Made by a program: the position numbers and the translations under genes. From Blumeriella jaapii (Eukaryota; Ascomycota; Leotiomycetes; Helotiales; Drepanopezizaceae): DNA of 64,000 nt. How positions within the stretch are numbered: position 1 is the first letter of the stretch; every line of letters begins with the position of its first letter. Below are positions 54,943-64,000 of the stretch, piece by piece. The stretch is taken from contig VWND01000010.1 of NCBI GenBank assembly GCA_009599575.1, forward strand, positions 1,074,501 to 1,138,500, given 5' to 3'. The notes under the pieces were generated by a model. The model did not search any database and was not told the origin of the DNA. It saw nothing but the letters and a program-made list of their open reading frames with translations.

Positions 54943-56327
54943 ATGCCCCCTCAGGTCAGTACCGCTCCATTCTTACCCTCCTCTCCCGTAGACGGACAGA
55001 TCCATCTCCAAAGGAACATACTGAGACGCATTACAGCCTTCCCTACCTGAGCCTGCGCACCCCGACGTCGACTCGATGCTCTCCCGGAAATTCGGCCGCG
55101 AAATCGCAAACTACTTCTCAGGCTCGCCACTCAACCGGGTGTCCTTCCTGCGCAGCAACCACGAATTCGTCTCCAAAGCGCTCACCCACCCCTCGACCTC
55201 CTTCCTCCTCTTCAACGACCTCTCCCCGCTCGTCAAAGACTCCACGCAGCTGGCGTACGTCAAGCACGACGATGTCAAGCCGCTGATCGGGGAGAACCCG
55301 TTCGAGAAGAGCGAGGAGGACTTGTTGAAGAACTTCAACAGCGCCGTGACGCTGCCATTGGTGCTGTTCCTGGGCCTGGACGAGAAGAAGAAGGAGGGCT
55401 TTGAGTTTGGGATTTATAGAGGGAGGCCGTTCTTCGCGGTGGATGTGACGCCCAGAGGCACGGTGGAGAAGCAGGCCAACGGTGTGATTGAGGAGGTCAC
55501 GAAGAACGGGGATGCGTTTGTGGAGGGCCGGATGCATATGACGCTGAACGCGCCTGAAGGTACACCATTCTGCTCTCCCAAACTCCCCGTGGCTGACTGA
55601 ATCTATTCAGCTGCTATCTATGCCCAAGCCCGGGCCATGATCGACTGGAATGCCCGCAATCCCTTCTGCGGCGGCTGTGGCCAACCCACCCTCTCCGTCA
55701 ATGCGGGCACCAAACGCGTTTGCCCTCCTACCGACCTCTCCTCCCTCCCAACCGCCCAAGGCGCAACGACCGTTCTCGACACGCCCCGCGAACGCAACGC
55801 CTGCGTGACGCGAAGGCGTGTCAAATCTCTCATTCCCGCGCACCGACCCGACGGTCATCATGGCCGTCGTCTCCCACGACTCCAAGCGTGTGCTGCTCGG
55901 CCGCCAGAAGCGCTGGCCCGACTACTGGTACTCGACACTCGCCGGGTTCTGTGAGCCCGCTGAGAGCATCGAGGAAGCTGTGCGCCGCGAGGTGTGGGAG
56001 GAGGCGGGCGTGCAGGTCGGCCGGGTGGTGATCCATAGCACGCAGCCGTGGCCGTATCCCGCGAATCTGATGATTGGCGCGATTGCGCAGGCGCTGCCGG
56101 ATGGAGAGACGATTCATCTGGAGCATGATCCTGAACTGCACGATGCGAAGTGGGTGGATTTTGAGGAGGTGAGAAATGCGCTTGAGGTTGGTACGAGTGG
56201 GCTGGGAGAGCCGGCTGGCGAGGGTTATGTAGAGGGGGGCTTGAGGTTGCCACCGCAGACGGCCATTGCGAATCAGCTGCTGAGGGCCGTTGTTGGGGGT
56301 TTCCTGGGGGAGGCGCCGAAGATTTAG
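54943..56327 (+). CDS. NADH pyrophosphatase (Nudix, NPY1/NudC-like), one frame break
   Basis: Hydrolyses NADH or NAD-capped substrates to NMNH and AMP; the fungal enzyme is peroxisomal or cytosolic. Exons: 54943-54954 (only 12 nt, MPPQ), 55037-55559 and 55611-56327. The N-terminal domain reads YFSGSPLNRVSFLR. The zinc ribbon is FCGGCGQPTLS with KRVCPP, and its fourth Cys is in RNACVTR. The Nudix box starts GFCEPAESIEEAVRRE and continues VWEEAGV, with all catalytic Glu present. The SQPWPYP-type NADH motif reads TQPWPYPANLM. Between RNACVTR and VSNLSFPRTDPT the frame must shift by one base near 55813 (an extra A in 'cgaaggcg'); removing it gives 416 residues. No splice signal explains the shift. 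The C-terminus is KI, not a clear peroxisome signal. The gene starts 359 bases from the LINE. Confidence 0.9.
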
Positions 56328-57330
56328 AGATTTAGAGAGAGGGCATGAGATGAGATAAGGTGCTGTACATGTTAAGGTAGTGTAGCTATGGGTGAGAAGG
56401 CCCGGTCAAGGGTATGTGCTATCTGTACATAGACAAATTTTAAGGTATCTGCAAGGCAGCAGGCCATATGCGCGCAGGCCAGAGCTTAGTAACTCGCATG
56501 GAATTTGTACATACATGTACAAACACACAACGCTCATGAGAGAGCAGCAGGGCAATAAGGGCAAGAGTTGTGTACCTTGGACTTCAGCCATGCGCCGAGT
56601 AACAGCCGTGTGTGTGACAAATTGCACACCAGCCAGACCCGTCGTCTATTGTTATTCGCTTCCTCGCTTCCTCGCTTCCTCCACCCAAACATTCCCATCA
56701 TAGCCGATCCAAAAGGCCCGAATCTCCACCGGATTTTTGTCTGCAGTTTGGAAAGATGTCCGTGTCATACGGCAGTGGGTTCGATACTAACATCATAAGG
56801 TACCTAGGTAGAACTTTGTGGTGTGTAAGGTATGTATGTACCAGCCATTACGTAGCGCTTTATGTCATAAGACTTAAGTGCAAAGGTCGTCAGTTGTAAG
56901 GAACCAATGTCACGTGCCTAGTCAGGTGATCCGTCAAGACCTACCTCCGACCAACCCCCGAATAGTACTCTCCACGAATAGACCGTGGGGGCCGGAGAGT
57001 GCTGTGGGGGCTGGAAATGATGTTTAGGTAAAACACTTTATAGGAGTGGTTGCTAAGGAACCAGTTATTAGGGTTATATTGGAGGGATCCATACAAAGGA
57101 ATAAAGGTCGGGGATGGGGGCTGGAGAAGCACATTAAATGGGGTTCGCCTGGCCTCCTGGGAACTACTCTTCTCGCGGAGTCCACTCCTCCTTCTGTACC
57201 TATAGACGCCTTCTACGAGAGATGTAGAAGGCAGAGATCAGTCTGACTATCAACCCAACCTTATCTGAGCTCTATTGTCTGAACTAGTGTTTCCCTGCCT
57301 TTCAATCCTTACATCAGTCCGTCTCTCATA
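56328..57330. other. Intergenic stretch, nothing recognised
   Basis: About 1 kb between NPY1 and the short LINE copy. Frames of 60-100 codons occur without domains. Confidence 0.45.
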
Positions 57331-57342
57331 ATCCCTTGCCTC

Positions 57343-57585
57343 GGACCATCGCAAAGGGCGGCGAAGGGCGTAGGCGACAGCAGCAGTAGCTGTACCAACA
57401 CGAATTGCTTTCGGGGTCGTACTTTGTATTTATAACCTTAGCTTAGCACGTCTCCGTACCCCCTGGGAGGTCCTAGGAAGGCAGCCAGCCTATCGGCTGC
57501 ACTCCGCTAGACTTTAATCAATACTACTACTACTGTACTACTACTACTCCGCTAGACGTTAATCAATACTACTACTACTACCACG
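57343..57585 (+). mobile_element. 5'-truncated copy of the Tad-like LINE with target duplication
   Basis: These 243 bases match the 3' end of the element at 48254-54568 (reverse complement of about 48420-48254), beginning 'cggaccatcgcaaagggcgg' and running through 'ccttagcttagcacgtctcc', the gcagcc..ggctgc hairpin and 'gttaatcaatactactacta'. The flanks 57331-57342 and 57586-57597 are identical, 'atcccttgcctc', so this is a real short insertion made by target-primed reverse transcription. The tail unit is doubled (one copy with 'gactttaatc', one with 'gacgttaatc'), suggesting template slippage. It sits 226 bases upstream of the phenolic acid decarboxylase start codon. Confidence 0.92.
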
Positions 57586-57811
57586 ATCCCTTGCCTCTTC
57601 TCCTACATTGTCTTATCACCCAAACAACCACCATCACTTGTTTTCCACTTTCTATCCAACGGCTTCTTTTCCTCAGGACTCTCGCCCTGCTCTCTTCTCT
57701 CTTGATCAGGTAGCGAGCGGACTGCAGTTGTTTGATCTACTCGAACAACAACGTAGCATCGGTTGACCAAGGACAAGACAGAATCACGGGGAGACAGGAG
57801 GCGTATTCGAG

Positions 57812-58551
57812 ATGCCAACCCACGCAAAGACCCTGGCGAAGACCATCCCGCAGTTCGATAAGGATCTCAGAGATGTGCATCTCATCTACGATTATGACGC
57901 CGAAGATGCGGAGGGCAAGCCTGAGAAGTGGCGATATGAGATGTCTGTCTTGTCCCCCTTTTTTACAAGCCACATCACAACTTATATACATATTTATATG
58001 TGTGTGTGTACATGTATACATATATATATTCATTCTTTTTGTCCCTCTCCAACCCACGACACGCTGCCCTCATATCCAACACTCCTCCTCACCTGACCTA
58101 ACCCCACTCCCAACAAGCAAAGAGACCGAAACCGCCAACTGACCCTCACAACAGGTGGTTCTTCTCCCCAACCCGCATCGTCTACGCCATCCACGGCGGT
58201 CCCATGGCCGGCCGGCGCAACTTCCAAACCGCCAGCTACCAGTGCATCCGGCCCGGCGCGCTCTGGCAGTGCAACTGGCTCGAGGAGACGGGCACCATCT
58301 GCTCGCTCGTCTGGGACATCGAGCGCCGCACCATCACCACCCTGCTCGGCTTCTCGCAGGGCCACTGGGGCCGCCCCCAGGACGCCCACGGCGACAAGCG
58401 CAACCCGGCCGACTTGGACCGCTGGCGCGGCCTGGCCAAGATCGGCTCGGCCGTGGATCGCGTGCTGCTGAATGAGCAGGCCGACATCGTGGAGTGCTTC
58501 AAGGGGAGAGGGAGTCTGGAGCCGATTACGGGCGAGGAGGAGACGATTTGA
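57812..58551 (+). CDS. Phenolic acid decarboxylase
   Basis: Exons 57812-57942 and 58155-58551 give 175 residues in phase, the usual family length. The enzyme decarboxylates p-coumaric and ferulic acid to vinylphenols, detoxifying plant phenolics, and acts in the cytosol as a calycin-fold dimer. The sequence is highly conserved: FDKDLRDVHLIYDYDAED (with the catalytic Tyr pair in IYDYD), EKWRYEMWFFSPTRIVYAIH, GGPMAGRRNFQTASYQC (Arg for the carboxylate), WLEETGTICSLVWDI (catalytic Glu), GDKRNPADLDRWRGLAKIGS. The intron is 212 nt, long here, and contains a (TA/TG)n microsatellite (57975-58030); its ends are GTCTGT..AACAG. No secretion signal is present. A LINE fragment lies in the promoter region. 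Confidence 0.95.
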
Positions 58552-59339
58552 GATGGCGCCTCTGCCTTGGAACTGCGCTTTGGTGTGCTGAGAGAGCGAG
58601 AAGAAAAAGCAACGGACGGCTGAATCTTATGCTTGGGGGAGATCACCCACTACCTAGAGATTACTTACTGTGTAGTGTTGTAAAACAAATCTTCCGAGCC
58701 TCATCGCTGATTTCATTGTGTTTCTGTCCAATCTGTTCCGGAATTCTTCTCTTACATCATGAATCCGAGGACAATAGTCCGGGTGCAAAAGAACTACAAG
58801 CAGCCTGCAGAAAAGTTGTTGTACAGTACAGTACATACATACATTCCTTTTTCTAGCTGCCAAGGTAGCAAAAGCAGCCAAGGGGAGGGGGGGGGGAACT
58901 TGCTCGATATAGCAGCCAGAGAATCTGTCCGCTTTTTCAAAGCGCTTTCTGTAAATTCATTTTTTAAAATTGCAAAATTTAATCAACACTCGAACCGCTT
59001 CATAAAGATACATCATTTTGAAAGCTTTCATCGTACAGTATCTATCACGTGACGCTCTGAACATCGTGGTCGCTATGACCCTGTGTCTAGAATGCGCTTT
59101 GATCATGATGATCTCAGATCAATGATTATAGCTCACTCTAGACCCAGATCTATGATTTTAGACTAACTGTCTAGTGTGTGCGCTTATTGCTCCCGTCATG
59201 TATGTCAGATGCTCGTTGCTCCCATGGTGGTAGAGAGCAGACTTCAACTGATTCTTGACCTCAACACACTGTTTTTTACTCTCGATACATTGATCGAGAT
59301 CTCTTTTCCACAGATACAGGCTTTTTTTTATTCGGTGTC
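58552..59339. other. Intergenic stretch, one TCACGTGA site
   Basis: About 790 bases without a gene. A single TCACGTGA lies at 59045-59052. From about 59280 the sequence becomes AT-rich and merges into the transposase relic. Confidence 0.4.
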
Positions 59340-59560
59340 ATAGCGTTTCTTTCGTACTTTCCCGATTTGGATTCTATCAAAAATTTTTGGAGCGTTAATA
59401 AAAGCGGATTTGTATCGATTGCATCATAAAGTTTTGAACGAGTTATTTCAAAAAGTAGTAATTAAAACCGAAAGAAAACATTACATTGCATTATTTTATA
59501 CTACGATTAATTCGAGCTTGTAATTATTTGTAAAAGCGGCCGTATTCTGTAAGCTGAATC
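59340..59560 (+). mobile_element. Second decayed Tc1/mariner-type transposase relic
   Basis: The plus strand at 59355-59396 reads YFPDLDSIKNFWS, a decayed form of the YSPDLNPIENxW motif that carries the last catalytic acid region of Tc1/mariner transposases. One frame over, LIKADLYRLHHKVLNELF continues the expected helical segment. Composition is AT-rich and RIP-like. No inverted repeats or TA duplication were identified, so the borders are uncertain. Confidence 0.5.
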
Positions 59561-59776
59561 GAGTAAATCTTAAATCTACCCTCGTTTCCTTTAGTCCTGC
59601 CTTGGCTGCCATGCCAGGAAAGAGGCGCAACAACTTTCCGCGGGGTACTGAAGTTCTGTTGCACCCGGACTATTGTCCTCTGATTCATCCTCAACGCCAT
59701 TCACCATTCCCATATCAATCCCCACCCGTTCTGACCAAGCCCGAACGCCAATCGTGCGATCCATGCAAGTGAGGCC

Positions 59777-62354
59777 TTACTCATCCATCGCTGCTTTCCT
59801 CTTTGCCTGCTCGCGATGCATCTTCTTGAAGAAAGCACTACTCTCCCCTTTCTTCTTCTTCAACTCCTTATTCATGCTGCGGTTCATCTCCACATATGCC
59901 ATGTCGTTGCCTCCTGCCAACTCCGACAAGTTGCCCGCGGTTCTCCTCGCTCCCTTCTTCTTCGCCTTGCTGCCTGCCGCGCCTGTAGCACCATCGACGC
60001 GATGAAATAAATCATCTACATCCTCGTAGTCGTTGCCACCGCTTTCGTTGTGAATCATTACGTTTTGGAGGAGTTCGCGACGCTCAGCAGGGGTTGTGAA
60101 CGCGAGGTCTGGAAGATTCTCGATGCCCTGGAGACCCGTGATGACTTTGAAGGCGTACCCTTGGTCGACGAGAAAAGCTTGGCGTTTGGCAGAGTAGACC
60201 ATTTCCATGGTGTCTTTGGAGACAAGAGAGTAAAAGAATGCGTTGAAGCCTTCGTCGTTCCTCCGCTTTGCTCTTAGAATACGACCCAAACGCTGGGCTT
60301 CTTGACGCCGTGATCCAAAATGCGACGATATCTGGATGAGGACGGTGGCTTCAGGAAGATCAAGGGATGTGTCGCCAATCTTGGACAGGAAGAGCGTGTT
60401 GATATTGTCGTTATGCTGGAAATTTTCTAGGATGCGGAGGCGCTCAGCATTGCCGGTTTCGCCGTAGATGAACACCTTGTTGAGCTTTTGGGCGTACATC
60501 TTCAAAGCATAGACATTGTCGGAAAAGACAATGAGCTTGTCGCCACGCTTTTCGTGGTAGTTGATTAGGTATTGGCAGGCTTGGAATTTGCGAGGGTTCA
60601 TGATCCACAGGAGAGTTTTGTTGCGGCTGGACTGGCGGAGGTATTCGGTGTAGAATTCTGTAGTCATTGGACACCAGACTTCGGCACATTGGACTCTGGC
60701 AATGTGACCTTCCTCTGCTAGTTGCATCCAGTTGGCTTCGTATAGCTTGGGCCCGATCAGGAAATTGAGATCGCTGATTTTGTCATCTTCACGAAGCAGG
60801 GTAGCTGTCAAACCTAGCTTTGAATGTACCTTGATGATCGATGTCACTCTTCTGAACATGTGGGCGGGCGCAACATGCACTTCATCCAGAATCATCAGAC
60901 CCCATTCTCGGCTAGTCAAGAAGTCCATCATTTTCTGAGAGTCGTGCGATCGCTTGCCCTTCTGTGCCACCATGTTGTAAGTAGTAACAATAATTCCTGT
61001 GTTGCCACTGAACTTGTCTTTGCTATCGGACGTAAAGATAGCAATGTCATTGGGGTTGATGTTGGACCATTTCAGGAATTCTTGTCTCCACTGAACCACG
61101 GACATGGAGCTGGTACACAAAATGATGGCACCCTTCTTGATAGTGCATGCCGCAGTGATGCCCACCAAAGTCTTGCCGGAACCACAAGGTAGAACAATCA
61201 GGCCACTCTTTGCTCTGCCGTTTCCAAACATCTTACTCAAGCTCTTCTCCTGATAATGTCGAATTTTGGCAATAGGCCGCAGGTCAATATCGAGATTGGC
61301 ATTGGCGTCGTCCATGCGGAAATCGTATTCCTCCAAGACTGGCAGCCCCAGCTCCAGACAGCGCTTCTGAATGGTTTCTACGCCATAATCCTCGATTACG
61401 AAAGAATGTACAGCCTCGGCTTCCTCCCCGTCATCTTCTTCATTTAAATTGACGAAGATATCCTCTTGGTTTGCGTTTTCGCCATCTTGTGGTTGCCTGA
61501 CTTTGCCTGGTTGTTCTCCAGCCTGCTGCATACCGGCTGCATTTTTGGTTCCAGGAATGACCAGAGCGCCCATCTTGGGAGCTAACGTTGTAGTGATTAT
61601 CTCCGTTCCCTGTACTCTCAGTGGCCCAATAACCGGATCCCTCAGTAGCTGCTGCAACATGTCTGGATCCGTACTTTCTACGAAATGCTTCGTGTTCTTC
61701 AGCACCAGCTTGACCTTTCCATAACTGTGTGTACACCCGTAGATAAACTCGCGGATGCTCTCTGGTAAAGGAGTCTTCGAGAACCGGTCCAGCATAACGA
61801 TGATTTCCTCGGGATCCATTCCGACGGACACAGCAGCATAAAGGCTATGCGGCGTCAAAGAGTACTCATGCAGAAACTGCGTTCTCGACAGGGGCTCCGC
61901 GACTGTGGTTAGAAAGTCCTGGGTTTGCTGTGCCAACGGCGAGAAACTCTCCAGTATGATCTTCCCCTTCAAAGGATCAATCCACAGCGGGCGGTTTTGA
62001 TGGTCCGGCTTCAGCGACAGGTATGAGAAATCATGATTGCCGCCCTCGAAATAGTGGCTCGCTGAATCTCTTCCCCGACAGCCCGAAGTGCCCCGATTGT
62101 TTTGGTAATTGCTGACGCTGAGATTCGCCTTTGCGTTCTTGACAGTCTCTGTTTCCTCCTCTGTATCGTCCGAAGATACATACTCGTCGCTGCTGCCATT
62201 ACTGCGAGGGGTGGCGGGACCAGGTGTCGAGGTTTCGATGTTCTTGCCGACTTTCTTGCTGCCTTTGGCATCTGTTTTTATTAGAAAATGACTGTTAGAA
62301 TGTGTAGCAAGTGAAAGAGCTCATACTGGACGGGGCTTTTCTCTTGACTGGCAT
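59777..62354 (-). CDS. TFIIH helicase subunit XPB (Ssl2/Rad25)
   Basis: 3'-5' DNA translocase of TFIIH that opens promoters for RNA polymerase II and DNA damage for nucleotide excision repair. Exons 62354-62327 and 62271-59777 give 840 residues in phase; the start is MPVKRKAPS, and the intron is 55 nt. The damage-recognition-like N-terminal region is followed by helicase motifs: Walker A LPCGSGKT near residue 373, the DEVH box in [12 protein letters not shown] near 474, [13 protein letters not shown] (with the RED motif) near 500, and motif [14 protein letters not shown] near 671. The C-terminus is basic ([20 protein letters not shown]). All catalytic residues are present. It is divergent from the CHY gene (231 bases between starts). 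Confidence 0.97.
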
Positions 62355-62585
62355 CGTGAGGTTCTTGTGCGATCTGCATGCAGATGATGCTGTGGTTGTA
62401 CCGGTAGAAAGCAGAGGAGGAGGCGAATGATGATATGCTGCAAGGCTGTTGTCTTAGTGGAGCTACTCGGTGCTAGTGGTGAATAAAGCCGCGAATTACC
62501 CGATCTTCCAAACATTTCAGAGGTGGACCGGTGATTCAAAGAAAGAATTGCATGAGCTCCAGAAATAACAGATCTCATCTTCAAT

Positions 62586-63138
62586 ATGTGGTAAGACATA
62601 CGAATTCTTATGGAATTTGATTCTGACAGTGCTATAGCAAACATATCCTCAACGCCCAAGTCTCCATCAGATCACCATGCTGTAAAGCTCCCTCCTCTTC
62701 CATAGGTAGCCAGGTAATTCTACAAATGCTAAAGAAATCGCAGGTCGGAAATGGTTTGACTGCGCCGACTGCCACGCGGAAAATGAATCTCATCCTCTCC
62801 TCCAAAAGACCGAAATGGTACTCTTCCTCCCCCTCTCCTCTATGTCCTTCCCCTACTCGCTATTCCAACTCAGCTAAACACAACTTCCATAGACCTTTGC
62901 CTGTAAAAAATGCAAGAAAGCCTTCCGCAAAGACGCCCAGGAGTTCGAAGAATCCGACGAGTATTGCCCACACTGCGACAACCACTTTGTGCTGGAGGCT
63001 GTCACCCCCAAGGCCCGGTTGGAGGTCGAGGGGGAGGATGCGCGCGTGGATAGCAGGATGTTGAGGGACGATAGAATTCGGGGGGAGGAGCTGAGGACGA
63101 TATTTGATGTTAAGGAGGCGCCTAACAAGTTGGGCTGA
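62586..63138 (+). CDS. CHY zinc-finger protein
   Basis: Four exons, 62586-62590, 62638-62681, 62744-62817 and 62893-63138, keep phase and give 122 residues. The first coding exon is only five bases (ATGTG), joined to 'c aaa cat' to read MCKHILNAQVSIRSPCCRKW. The zinc-binding pattern continues as FDCADCHAE, then H in ENESH, ACKKCKKAFRKD and EYCPHCDNHF, the CHY-type arrangement of paired CxxC/CxxH motifs. The last 50 residues (VEGEDARVDSRMLRDDRIRG) are a charged tail. The related yeast protein Hot13 acts on thiols in the mitochondrial intermembrane space; whether this one does is unknown. All introns have GT..AG ends. Confidence 0.87.
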
Positions 63139-63408
63139 GTAGACCGGGGCGAAGATAACGGTGTGCAAAAGGGTCGGGATGGGTCTGGTTTAGCGGCATG
63201 GTGTTTTTTGATATTGGGGATGAGGATGGGAAGGGACCCAGGAGAGTTGCACATTTGCAACGATGTTTCCAGAACGACCGCCGGCATGATACCACCCACA
63301 GAGAAGCGAAACGCATGTGTGTGCATTATCTTGCAGGTTTCGTCGCTCATTTCCTATGGTACAATGGCTCTCAGAAACAGTGCACACCCAGCATTGACAA
63401 CCACCACT

Positions 63409-64000
63409 CTACTTGTTCTCTTCAGCGGGTCTCGTCAAGATAGCAGCACTTCCGGAGCCTGGCGTCCGGGTGTTCTTCTTCTTCGCGGCCTCCTCAACCT
63501 TCTCCGCCTCGATGTTCTTGACGTACGCCTCGATATCCTCCACCGGCAACATCTCGAGCAGCTTGCCTGGCGCCATGATCGCGATCTCAATGTTTTTCGC
63601 TCCCGTCTGTACGACCTCCAACAGCGACTTGATAGTCAGCTTGATCGTAGCCTCCCGATCCATGCCATCCTTGTGGTTGCGCTCCAGGAATTCACGGACG
63701 GTCTTGCTGGATCTACCGATTGCGTTTGCCTTCCTGTAAAATCATCAGCACGCTCTCCTCACACTGGTTGGTGATTCTTGCCATGCCGAGTAAATTCCCG
63801 ATGGCTCAGTCTGGTAAAGTCTCGGGGTCTTGTCATTAGGATCAAACCCAACAATCAATGTGCTGATCCCGAACGGTCTGACACCACCACTCTGCGTATA
63901 TCTCTGTTGCACACCCGCCACGTACTTCGTGATGTACTCTATCGTAACCGGGTCTTCAACAGTCAGGCGATGGGACTGGGCTTCTAATCTAGCCTTGTCG
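63409..64000 (-). CDS. 20S proteasome subunit alpha4 (Pre6/PSMA7), N-terminus outside window
   Basis: The last two exons of an alpha-ring subunit of the 20S proteasome. The exon entering from the window edge (to 63782) reads [20 protein letters not shown], then [20 protein letters not shown], diagnostic of the alpha4 type. After a 47-nt intron whose donor is GC rather than GT (TG/GCAAGA, 63781-63734) it continues [18 protein letters not shown] and ends with a basic and acidic tail, [20 protein letters not shown]. Nucleophile residues are not expected in alpha subunits. Stop codon at 63409. Confidence 0.95.

Noticed and set aside
62000..62110. Possible extra intron in the XPB N-terminal region
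   Set aside because: The frame is open from the second exon start into the conserved [20 protein letters not shown] text, so no intron is needed, though the Gly/Arg-rich stretch before it is unusual.

Overview
The window is nuclear DNA of a filamentous ascomycete (Pezizomycotina). The genes are compact and carry mostly 50-120 nt introns with GT..AG ends. The families present are fungal: a hybrid histidine kinase, POM34, HID1, condensin CAP-G, a mitochondrial-type cysteine synthase and phenolic acid decarboxylase. One long AT-rich retrotransposon shows the C-to-T/G-to-A decay typical of repeat-induced point mutation (RIP). No finer taxonomic placement can be made from the sequence alone.

Layout. 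1-3.7 kb: a hybrid histidine kinase on the minus strand, cut by the window edge. 3.7-11.2 kb: gene-poor DNA with repeats, two small beta/gamma-crystallin-like genes and a LINE 3' fragment. 11.2 kb: an initiator tRNA-Met. 11.9-21 kb: a gene block of HID1 and POM34 (minus), then an acyl-CoA-synthetase-like pseudoenzyme and a membrane-anchored arylsulfotransferase-like protein (plus). 21-28 kb: gene-poor DNA with a second LINE fragment, a proline-rich protein and a broken BTB gene. 28.3-38.7 kb: dense housekeeping block of mitoribosomal bL19m, a mitochondrial protein, cysteine synthase, condensin subunit 3, a degenerate 3'-5' exonuclease-like protein and a BTB protein. 38.7-41.6 kb: transposon debris with a Tc1/mariner-type relic whose inverted repeats and TA duplication are intact. 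41.6-46.8 kb: two fungal orphan genes and a SAP-domain gene. 48.25-54.57 kb: a complete but RIP-mutated Tad-like LINE bounded by a 16-bp target duplication. 54.9-64 kb: NADH pyrophosphatase (NPY1-like), a 5'-truncated LINE copy, phenolic acid decarboxylase, TFIIH helicase XPB/Ssl2, a CHY zinc-finger protein and proteasome subunit alpha4 (cut by the edge).

The genes do not form a pathway or an obvious biosynthetic cluster. Several neighbours are divergent pairs that probably share promoters (bL19m with the mitochondrial protein, POM34 with the AMP-binding-like gene, XPB with CHY). The most notable points are the exactly delimited LINE insertions, two proteins that keep an enzyme fold but lack catalytic motifs, very short exons and two GC-AG introns, and single-base frame breaks inside otherwise conserved genes (condensin, NPY1), which may be assembly errors.
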